NCBI GenBank assembly: GCA_038750655.1
Contig: JBCDGZ010000176.1
Location: 1-13,090 of the forward strand
Source: JBCDGZ01 sp038750655
GTDB taxonomy: Bacteria; Bacteroidota; Bacteroidia; Chitinophagales; Saprospiraceae
Reading direction: 5' to 3'
Length of the DNA stretch: 13,090 nucleotides
Made by a program: the position numbers and the translations under genes. The notes under the pieces were generated by a model. It was not told the DNA's origin and searched no databases. It saw nothing but the letters and a program-made list of their open reading frames with translations. How positions within the stretch are numbered: position 1 is the first letter of the stretch; each line of letters opens with the position of its first letter. Of the stretch, positions 1 through 7,650 are shown piece after piece.

Positions 1-3000
1 CGCAAAGAGGGATTTCGGCCATTGGGAAAATAAGAGATGTCTTCAAAACACTTTTCAATATCCCCATTGATCAAATGCTGCAAATCTTCTTTTGAAAAAG
101 CCGTCTTTTTCGTTCTTAGCAGTGGAGTGAAATATTTTCGTTCGGCATTTTTGCGCGTTTCGATCTCCTCATTGGAGTACACCACACCTGCTCCTTCGTT
201 GAGCTGCTCGTCGTTGAAAAATCCAGCACAGCCGCCATCCATTTTCAAGAACAGCCGGTCCTCCAAATAGCATCGGTAACTAAAAAAGAACAAGAGGTTG
301 TCCCCGTTTTTGACAAATGAATTGATAGAAATGTCATAGCGCAGGGTCTGGCCTTCGTACGGAAGGTCGTCTACAAAAGTCAACGTACAGTCCAGCAATC
401 GATAGACTAAATCCCCTTTGTTTTGAAAGTCTATTCCCAGATATGCAATCAAAAGCAGATCGCACTGGCCCGACTCCACCGCTACTGCCGAGGGAATCTG
501 CTTATCTGTAGTGTACCAGGCATCATAGGGAATGTCGTATTCCGTTTGCATCGTCGAAGGCTTATATTCCCCCAGCTTGGCATTCATATCGGTCACCCGA
601 CTCACGAGTAAATAGGGGTGCATGGGCAGCATGACCCGACGACGATAGCTGTCGATGGTGGAATAGTCGGGACCAAACACCTTGGCAATCTGACCCTTGG
701 CAAACTCTTCCAGGTCTTCTTGTGAGAACACGATGTTCTTCCCTTTCAGGTGTTCACCTGATGCAAAATTTTGTAAGCGAAGGCCGTTCTCTCCCAGTTG
801 GGTTTTTTCGGCGATGAGCTTTTCCTTTTTTATCGTATCCATATTTTTCTTTGATCTTATGAGTGTTTCCGTTCGGTTGGGTTGAGTAATACTGCTCCCT
901 CTTGATCCTGCGGTGAGATAGGTGGCATGCTCCGAAACCGAAGGGATTGCATCGGAGAATACCAATTCTTGATGTAGCGTTCTTTTTTGAATATTATGAA
1001 AAGTTCCGGAGGCTTCCGCTGCGGTAAAACGCTCAAAAATTGGAGCAGCCCCAGGAATGATTTTCTTTAAAAATTGTCTTTGTTGCTGATTTTGTTGAGC
1101 GTCAGGAAAAAGAATGGACAGGTCCAGATTGACGCCATGACTCAGCAGTTGTGCAAGCAGTGCCAATAAGGATTGGGTATCCGTCTTTCCTTTTTGATTG
1201 ATGGAAACTGCTAGATGATGCCTTCCTTTTAGGGTATGGGAAATCCAGTTGGTACAAGTAGCGTTGGCTCCTAATTCTACAAAAATTCTTGCCCCCGCAC
1301 GGTAAACCGTTTCTACCGTTTTGGGGAAGTCCACCTGCTGCGCACAAACCGCAAGGGAGTTCTTGGCGATCTCCAGACTATCGACCTTAATTTTTGCTTG
1401 GCTGATGCTGGAATAGAAGTCAATATTGGTTTGATCGGTAGCTGGAAAATTGTGCATATCCAACAAGCCCACCTCCTCTTTCTTACAAAAATCCTGATGG
1501 ATCACATTTTGAAACGGCATCTCAATGACCGGGCAGCCCAGCTTTTCTACTATGGCCTGACAAACCGTTCTGTCTCCGGAGATGATCACTTCCTGGTCGG
1601 TGTTCACAAAGGTGAGGTAGGCCTGCTGCTCTTGTGCAACCAGTTTTTCCACTGCTGTTCTTGGGGCGAGTAAGACCATGCTGACCCAACGCGCTTTCGC
1701 CTCTGCGCTGGAGATACCCCAGTGCTCAGCCAGCAGCTCCAGATTCCCCGCAAAGCGATTTTTGAAAATCGGCGATTGCCTAAATTTTTCCGCATTACGG
1801 GGATGCCAAACCCCCAGCGAGTACCACATACTGCTACACTCTCCCATGCTGTACCCAAAGGCCATGTGAGGTTCCAGTTGGAAGAAAGAGCGAAGTAGAT
1901 GGGTGTAATTGGCCGAATAAAAAACACCGGCTGACATCATCGAAATGGCATCTTCGTAGATGTTTGGGGCCGGCGCATCTGCGCTTTGTAGCTTGGGAAA
2001 TAAATAGTTGGATCGTAAAAACTGATCCAGTTGATCTTTCCCGAGAAGCCCCTCGTAATGAGTAAGTAGGTCTGGAAATAACTGAAACAAATCTTGTCCC
2101 AAGCCGGTATAGGCGGTCGCAGAACCCGGATACACAAAAGCTACTTTCCCTCCCTGCTGCACCAGTGGATTGGGGGTGAAATAACTGCCTTTGGGGGTCT
2201 TAAGGTTGACGCCCTTTTCGATGGCATTAGTGATATGGTTTTTGAAAAAAGCAATTTCACCAAGCAGCTCCGTTTTGTCTGAGGCGAGTAGTGCCAGACG
2301 CTTTGAAACCGTTTCTTTTGTCGATTGTAGAAAGTAGGACTTAGCCAGTGAGCTTAGCGGTGTAGCTGCGGCTAAGGCATTTTCTAATGCTGCTAATTCT
2401 TGCAGCAATTCCGAGGCATCTCTTCCCTTAAGGACGAATAATTTTGGGGCCTGCTCGTAGAGTAGGCTAGGGGAGACGGCTCTTTGCTCGCTAGCTTCTG
2501 ACAGGCGAATCTGAATTCCATCCAGTCCATTGATTGCAGCCTGGCGTTTGGTCTGCTCATTGGATAAAATCCAGGGTCGAGAATTAGTCGGGAAATAGTA
2601 CGGGCTATCTTTAAATGCCGCCTGGCCTTTGGCCGCTTTCCAGTTGGGAATGCCCGGAATAAAACGGTGGTGAACACACAAGGCCGTCTTGATCAAACTT
2701 GCCATGCCCGAGGCCGCAAAGGTATGGCCAATGTTGGCCTTCACCGACCCCAGGGCCGTCGGCTGGCTGGGTTGATAGTGCAACAACCGGCGCTGTTCCG
2801 CTTGGTCTTCCTCTTCAATGCCAGTGGCAGAAAGTTCCAGATAGCCTGCTGGGGAGGACCTGTTGGCTTGGCCTATTTCATCAATGATAGTGTAGGCTTT
2901 TCTTTGTGGAGAGGAAGTGTTGGTCAATACGACCGCTCCCGCTCCTTCTCCCACCAACCATCCATCATCGTCCTTGTTGAACGATAAGCTAGGATGAGCA

Positions 3001-5141
3001 GCGGAGTTTACCTTACTTTTTTGATTGCGCAGCAACACATTTTCCAAACCTCCCGAAAAATCTACTGCACCAACCACCACCGCATCTACCTCTCCCAGCG
3101 ACAGCATATTCTGGGCGATCTCCAAGGTTTTGAACACCGAGTTTTCCCCACAAGAGACCGTAAAGGCCGGTCCCGAAAAATCCCACAAAGCCGATACCCG
3201 ACTGGCCATGAGGTTACCAATGTAGCTGGTAAATTCACTGGGCATCGGCGTACCTTCCCGGTGATTGAGACTATTCTTGCAAAGCTGCATCAGTTCTTCC
3301 TCTTGCTCCGGACTCAGCTCAATACCATACTTTTCCAGGGCTTCTTTCAGTTGCCAGGACATATCCCAACGAGCCAGAATTTGGTGGATGGCTAATTCGG
3401 TTTCCATAGCCACCAGCACCGCCACATTTTGGGACTCCTTTAGGCCCGCATCTTTGATCGCGTTGTCGGCTACTTTCAACAAAAGGGCCTGTTGAGGGTG
3501 AAGACGCTCTGCTTCTTTGGGTTGGATTTTGTAGCGCAACAAATCAATTTCAAATTCACTGATGTAGGCGCCTTTCGGGGCTTCTCCCTGATCAAATCCA
3601 TACTGCCGGAGGAGCGAAGTATTTTGTTCGATTCCCTTCCACCTGTTTTTGGGCAGAGGGCTAAAATGTTGCTTACCCTGATAAATTGTAGTGTAAAAAT
3701 CCTTCAGAGAACGGCAATTGCCGAAGTGAGCATCCATCCCGATAACCGCCATCGCTTGTCGTGCTACGCTTGGATTCGAAGTAGCCTTAGTAAGGTCTTC
3801 GGTATAGCTTTGCACAATCATGTGGGCATTGGTTCCCCCAAAGCCAAAGGAGTTGATTCCCGCTTGCTTATTGGTCGGTGTCCACGGAGTCATTTGGCTG
3901 ATCATATTGGAGCTGCCTTCCCATGCCTCGTCTGGCTGAATCGGATTTTCTACATTAATGTTAGGGGGAATGAGGCCCTTTTGCATGGCTAGTAAGACCT
4001 TTAGCAGGCCAGTCATTCCGGCAGCCGTCAGCAGGTGTCCCATGTTAGATTTGACCGAGCCCAGCAGGGGCGTGGTATCGTATTGCTTAAAAAAGTGGGC
4101 AATAGAACTCAGCTCGGTGACATCGCCCAGGGGTGTTCCCGTAGCGTGGCATTCCAGATAGGAGGTCTCTTTGGGCGAAACACCGTGATTTTGGTAGGCT
4201 CTTTCGAAGGCCAGGGCTTGCCCTTTCGGGTTGGGGCTAAGTAAGAATTTCCCACGGCCATCATTGGACAAACCAATCCCTCCAATGACGGCCAATATCT
4301 GGTCTCCGTCTTTTTCTGCATCTTCCAGTCGCTTCAACAAAACCATTCCTGCGCCTTCTGAAGAAACCAGCCCAGCAGAATCCTGATCAAAGGGAACAAA
4401 TTTTTTGCCCCTTGGTGCATAGGCGTGGAAAATCGAAAATCCGATATGGATAAAGAGCTGATCCGAAGCACTCACTGCTCCGGCGAGCATCAAATCTGAT
4501 TTCCCCATAATCAGCTCATCACAAGCTAGTTTTATGGCGTACAAAGAGGTAGCACAGGCGGCATCCAGGGCATAGTGACTTCCGTTCAGACCGAGCGCCT
4601 TGCTGACCATCTCGGAAGGGGTGTAGGCCAAGATTTCATTATCCGGCTGCGCCTTTTTGTGCGGGCTGATACGGAAGTCTTCCTGTTTGAGGAGTTTTTG
4701 AATGGCCTTTTCTGTGGTTTGGGTATATACATCCGCCAGCAGTCGGTGAGAGGAGCTGGTTGGGAAGGACAGGTTGCCAAGAATTAAACCGCATCTATCC
4801 AGGTGCTTTGCATCATCGAGATAGCCCCCATCGCGCAAGGCTTCTTTGGCCACATAGAGCGACCATTGATAAAGTTTGTCTTGTTTCGCCAGGTAATCTG
4901 CGGGCAACTTATAGGCTGTAGGATCAAATTGAAAATCCCTGATGTAGCCGCCGCGTAAGGAATAGCATTTATCCTCCACCCCTTTATCCGGCTGAAAGAA
5001 CAGGTCAGGATTTACACCAAAGTCTTCCGCCGTTGCGGTACCCGTTAAGTCTTTTTCCTGCATCAGATTTTCCCAGAATTCCTCGGGAGTGGAGGAGCCA
5101 GGGAAGAGCGCCGATGTTCCTATGATTGCAATTTTTGTCAT
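1..5141 (-). CDS. pfaC: PfaC-like PUFA synthase subunit, KS-CLF-AT-DH (3' end beyond window)
   Basis: One uninterrupted minus-strand frame of 1713 codons runs from the ATG at 5141 off the left edge; I checked the frame at nine separate motifs. The start gives MTKIAIIGTSALFPG, a normal KS beginning, 10 nt after the preceding stop. Domains are: KS about 1-430, with the catalytic triad Cys196 (DAACATSL), His332 (CHATGT) and His369 (NMGH); a chain length factor about 460-890, in which the catalytic His is replaced (LSATG, Ser771) and the nucleophile region reads SCGENSV around 664; an acyltransferase about 990-1345, with GYSMGE (Ser1098); and a PfaC-type double-hotdog dehydratase from about 1466, with SYRRRV, VESGQCD (Cys1560, Asp1561) and GCAGFF. 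The frame leaves the window at the junction where PfaC proteins continue into a second FabA-like DH. In gammaproteobacteria the AT is a separate PfaB; here it is fused in, as in myxobacterial Pfa3. It would act in the cytosol with PfaA and an ER. Family assignment is firm; the end product cannot be read from the sequence. Confidence 0.94.
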   Translation of the reverse strand, partial: MTKIAIIGTSALFPGSSTPEEFWENLMQEKDLTGTATAEDFGVNPDLFFQPDKGVEDKCYSLRGGYIRDFQFDPTAYKLPADYLAKQDKLYQWSLYVAKEALRDGGYLDDAKHLDRCGLILGNLSFPTSSSHRLLADVYTQTTEKAIQKLLKQEDFRISPHKKAQPDNEILAYTPSEMVSKALGLNGSHYALDAACATSLYAIKLACDELIMGKSDLMLAGAVSASDQLFIHIGFSIFHAYAPRGKKFVPFDQDSAGLVSSEGAGMVLLKRLEDAEKDGDQILAVIGGIGLSNDGRGKFLLSPNPKGQALAFERAYQNHGVSPKETSYLECHATGTPLGDVTELSSIAHFFKQYDTTPLLGSVKSNMGHLLTAAGMTGLLKVLLAMQKGLIPPNINVENPIQPDEAWEGSSNMISQMTPWTPTNKQAGINSFGFGGTNAHMIVQSYTEDLTKATSNPSVARQAMAVIGMDAHFGNCRSLKDFYTTIYQGKQHFSPLPKNRWKGIEQNTSLLRQYGFDQGEAPKGAYISEFEIDLLRYKIQPKEAERLHPQQALLLKVADNAIKDAGLKESQNVAVLVAMETELAIHQILARWDMSWQLKEALEKYGIELSPEQEEELMQLCKNSLNHREGTPMPSEFTSYIGNLMASRVSALWDFSGPAFTVSCGENSVFKTLEIAQNMLSLGEVDAVVVGAVDFSGGLENVLLRNQKSKVNSAAHPSLSFNKDDDGWLVGEGAGAVVLTNTSSPQRKAYTIIDEIGQANRSSPAGYLELSATGIEEEDQAEQRRLLHYQPSQPTALGSVKANIGHTFAASGMASLIKTALCVHHRFIPGIPNWKAAKGQAAFKDSPYYFPTNSRPWILSNEQTKRQAAINGLDGIQIRLSEASEQRAVSPSLLYEQAPKLFVLKGRDASELLQELAALENALAAATPLSSLAKSYFLQSTKETVSKRLALLASDKTELLGEIAFFKNHITNAIEKGVNLKTPKGSYFTPNPLVQQGGKVAFVYPGSATAYTGLGQDLFQLFPDLLTHYEGLLGKDQLDQFLRSNYLFPKLQSADAPAPNIYEDAISMMSAGVFYSANYTHLLRSFFQLEPHMAFGYSMGECSSMWYSLGVWHPRNAEKFRQSPIFKNRFAGNLELLAEHWGISSAEAKARWVSMVLLAPRTAVEKLVAQEQQAYLTFVNTDQEVIISGDRTVCQAIVEKLGCPVIEMPFQNVIHQDFCKKEEVGLLDMHNFPATDQTNIDFYSSISQAKIKVDSLEIAKNSLAVCAQQVDFPKTVETVYRAGARIFVELGANATCTNWISHTLKGRHHLAVSINQKGKTDTQSLLALLAQLLSHGVNLDLSILFPDAQQNQQQRQFLKKIIPGAAPIFERFTAAEASGTFHNIQKRTLHQELVFSDAIPSVSEHATYLTAGSRGSSITQPNRTETLIRSKKNMDTIKKEKLIAEKTQLGENGLRLQNFASGEHLKGKNIVFSQEDLEEFAKGQIAKVFGPDYSTIDSYRRRVMLPMHPYLLVSRVTDMNAKLGEYKPSTMQTEYDIPYDAWYTTDKQIPSAVAVESGQCDLLLIAYLGIDFQNKGDLVYRLLDCTLTFVDDLPYEGQTLRYDISINSFVKNGDNLLFFFSYRCYLEDRLFLKMDGGCAGFFNDEQLNEGAGVVYSNEEIETRKNAERKYFTPLLRTKKTAFSKEDLQHLINGDIEKCFEDISYFPNGRNPSL

Positions 5142-5151
5142 GATATGCTTT

Positions 5152-7650
5152 CTACCAGGTCAGATTTTTTGAGATGGTCACCACCGCCCCCTTCGTTTCA
5201 ATATATACATTGCCCTCCTCATCGTAGACGGTACAATCCGCTGCCATCTTTACATCGCTAGCTTCGACGATTCCTACGTGGACCAATAGTTTTTTCCCGA
5301 ATGGGGCTTGTTTGTAGAACACAGCACTTTCGGTTTGCAGTGGAAGACTTTTGGCCTTGTCTCTATTTTTCTGTACCCAAACCAACATACCCTGGTACTG
5401 AATATCTGCGAAAAAGGTATTTACTGAAAACAATGGAAATTGCCCTTGATCTTTCAAGGGGACTTCGGGTGCCTCGCAGGAAAGAACAATCTGCTGATCG
5501 GTACAATCCAAAATTTCTTCAATCCCCTGGAAGTACGCTCCGTGAAATAGGGAGCCGTCTTGATACAAAACAGTGCCTTTAGAAGGAGGATAAGTCCCGC
5601 TAATGGTGGGAGAGAAGCGAGGGGCTTGGGGAATAGATTTTTTGTTGACCAGCGTAATCTGTGCTTTGTAGTGAAAGAGCGGTAACTTTCCTCCTGCACT
5701 CGTAATGCTGGTCTCGAAAGAAATGTGCTCTGGGCTTTTTTCCGTTTCTTTTATCTCCAGGATGTAGTCCTCTTTCTGAGTACCATCGAAGACAATGCCT
5801 TTGAATAATTTGGTGTCTTGAATCTTGAATACCTGAAAATCCGGGTAAAGATTCTCGCAAAGCTGGGCCATCCAGCCTACCGCATTGACCACCGGAAGCA
5901 CCGCTTTTCCTTGAATCATATGATCCTTGAGGAAGGGATTATCCTCTAGCCTTAGCTTTCTGTGAATGCGGTACGTTTGCAGATCGCCCAGGTGACTTAC
6001 CGCAGTTGGCAAGGTGCCGCCAATGATGCATTGGGCTTGATGGCTATACTGGGTACTGAGTTCATTGACCAGCATGGCTGCGCCGCCCTCACTATTGACC
6101 AGGCTAATCCCTGCGGCTTCGAATTGGGCTTTAAGCTCGCCGTGTACCATCCCACTGTCCCATGCGCCCCAGTTAATGGCCGAGACCTGCGTTTTGGGAT
6201 GATTGGTTTTGAAAAGATGAGCCGCTTTGCTCAGGATTTCATTGGCGATGGCGTAGTCGGTCTGACCAATATTTCCGTAGAAACCCGCCACCGACGAGAA
6301 AAGAATAAGATGATCCAGTTGGTTGAGATTGACGCTAGCAAGCAAGCTGAGCAGGCCATCCAGTTTTACAGAAAGTACATTGTCAAAATCAGCCTCCGAT
6401 TTGTCCTGGATGTATTTATCGGCGAGCCTGCCGGCTCCGTGAATGATGCCCGTAATGGAACCCAAGTCCGCCACTACCTCGTCCAATGCTTTGCGGAAAC
6501 TTCCGATATTGGTAACATCTCCCTGAACGTAGGCGACTTTGGCACCGTGGGCTTGTATTTGCTGTATCGTGGCTTCGATCTCTTTTTTGGCGACAATCTT
6601 TTTGAATAGGCTTTTGACTTTGGGAAGGCTAGGTTTTTCTCCTCTTTCCTTCATGTCCATCATGATGAGCCGTTTCAAATTGCCCTCATCGGATTCCTCT
6701 TTTGCAAAATCCGGAATTGTAAAGCTTATATCAGATCGCCCCAACAAGATGAATTGGCACTGAAAAGTTTTGGCCATTTCTATGACGCAGGTTGCCGTAA
6801 CGCCTCGCGCGCCACCACTTACCAGGAAAACAGATTCCTTGCTAATTGTCGTTTGGATCGGATGATTTTCCAGCAGTTCAACTTTTCGAGCACTTGTGGT
6901 CTTGCGCCCTTCCTCCGATAGGCCGACTTCTATCACCTTGACATTAGGATCATGAAGTTCTGCCATGATGTGTTTTGTTGTTGCTGCTGTTGGAAGTTCT
7001 GCTTGAATATCCAGTGCTCGACAGAAAACCGGTGCCCATTCTAGATTCAAGCACTTCACCAATCCCGTAATTCCTCCTCCAACAACAGAAGTATTGCCTC
7101 GTTTACCTTGCCCCAGTTTTCCGTCCATTCTCGTTACCGTCACAAAATTAGCCCGCTGCTGTTCCCCCAGCTCGTTGAGGTCTTTTTGAATATGTTTGGC
7201 GATGAAAAAAATCGCTTTCACGATGTCCCGCTCCGCCTTAAAATGCTGGGTAAAGTTTCCGTGCTGAAATTCAAAGTGAGGATGGATATGAATAAAGCTT
7301 CCCGTTTTTCCGTACTGCTGGTGAAGCTTTTGGATCGTCTGGCCGATGGCTTCATCGGTGTAGGCTGGCAGGTTAAGCGCATGCTCAGTCATCGGATTTG
7401 GAATGCCGGGTAGGTTCATCACTACCACTTTATTACCCGCCGCTTTTAGGGCATCCAGCATTTGGCTACTTAAGGCCGAACCGTCGTTGGTCAGGAGGGT
7501 GTGGTGGCTGGAAGGAATACTATAGTCCAGAAAATCAGGTTGAGGCAGGTAAGAAAGGCCAATTTCAAAGCGTTCGACACCATGAAATTGACCGCTCTTT
7601 ACTGTTTTTTCTTCCAGTGTAGGTGCTACAGAAGCACTTAGGATATTACT
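5152..7650 (-). CDS. pfaA: PfaA 3' half: KR and PS-type DH, reached by -1 frameshift (ATG-only ORF is 5152-7461)
   Basis: The ketoreductase and dehydratase half of PfaA lies in the -1 frame relative to the KS-MAT-ACP gene. Numbering from the first ATG (7461; 769 aa), the KR has the NADPH-binding GGARGVT at 216-222 and the SDR catalytic residues Ser389/Ser390, Tyr403 and Asn407 (YGNIGQTDYAIAN). A PKS-type DH follows, with the hotdog motif HMIQGKAVLP (His514, Gly518, Pro523) and SLFHGAYFQG near 637-646. The frame is open back to 7656, and the extra 63 residues (for example LPQPDFLDYSIPSSHH) look like the conserved region that precedes the KR in PfaA proteins. No ATG, GTG or TTG occurs there, so independent initiation would discard conserved sequence. 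With a -1 shift at the A9 run the joined protein is 2257 aa, KS-MAT-ACP3-KR-DH. The alternative is reinitiation at 7461, which would give a separate KR-DH subunit. It is followed after 10 nt by the pfaC-like gene, so the two are probably cotranslated. Confidence 0.92.
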   Translation of the reverse strand, partial: SNILSASVAPTLEEKTVKSGQFHGVERFEIGLSYLPQPDFLDYSIPSSHHTLLTNDGSALSSQMLDALKAAGNKVVVMNLPGIPNPMTEHALNLPAYTDEAIGQTIQKLHQQYGKTGSFIHIHPHFEFQHGNFTQHFKAERDIVKAIFFIAKHIQKDLNELGEQQRANFVTVTRMDGKLGQGKRGNTSVVGGGITGLVKCLNLEWAPVFCRALDIQAELPTAATTKHIMAELHDPNVKVIEVGLSEEGRKTTSARKVELLENHPIQTTISKESVFLVSGGARGVTATCVIEMAKTFQCQFILLGRSDISFTIPDFAKEESDEGNLKRLIMMDMKERGEKPSLPKVKSLFKKIVAKKEIEATIQQIQAHGAKVAYVQGDVTNIGSFRKALDEVVADLGSITGIIHGAGRLADKYIQDKSEADFDNVLSVKLDGLLSLLASVNLNQLDHLILFSSVAGFYGNIGQTDYAIANEILSKAAHLFKTNHPKTQVSAINWGAWDSGMVHGELKAQFEAAGISLVNSEGGAAMLVNELSTQYSHQAQCIIGGTLPTAVSHLGDLQTYRIHRKLRLEDNPFLKDHMIQGKAVLPVVNAVGWMAQLCENLYPDFQVFKIQDTKLFKGIVFDGTQKEDYILEIKETEKSPEHISFETSITSAGGKLPLFHYKAQITLVNKKSIPQAPRFSPTISGTYPPSKGTVLYQDGSLFHGAYFQGIEEILDCTDQQIVLSCEAPEVPLKDQGQFPLFSVNTFFADIQYQGMLVWVQKNRDKAKSLPLQTESAVFYKQAPFGKKLLVHVGIVEASDVKMAADCTVYDEEGNVYIETKGAVVTISKNLTW
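7623..7637 (-). other. Small hairpin just after the zero-frame stop of pfaA
   Basis: The coding strand reads GTGCT-TCTGT-AGCAC, a perfect 5-bp stem with a 5-nt loop, beginning 12 nt after the A9 run and directly after the zero-frame stop. Stimulatory structures for -1 ribosomal frameshifting are usually larger and 5-9 nt away, so this is at best a weak stimulator. It could equally be chance. It is not a terminator: there is no U-tract, and the sequence is coding in the KR frame. Confidence 0.25.

Noticed and set aside
3492..3992. 166-codon plus-strand open frame
   Set aside because: It is antisense to the conserved KS/CLF junction of the PfaC-like gene, whose frame shows the family motifs; shadow.
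5962..6609. 215-codon plus-strand open frame
   Set aside because: It lies wholly inside the KR coding sequence on the other strand, and its translation has no recognisable motif; a shadow of a GC-balanced long gene.
5152..7461. Independent KR-DH gene starting at the ATG at 7461
   Set aside because: Not excluded, but less likely: the 63 codons upstream in the same frame look like conserved PfaA sequence, and the ATG falls inside the domain region rather than at its start.
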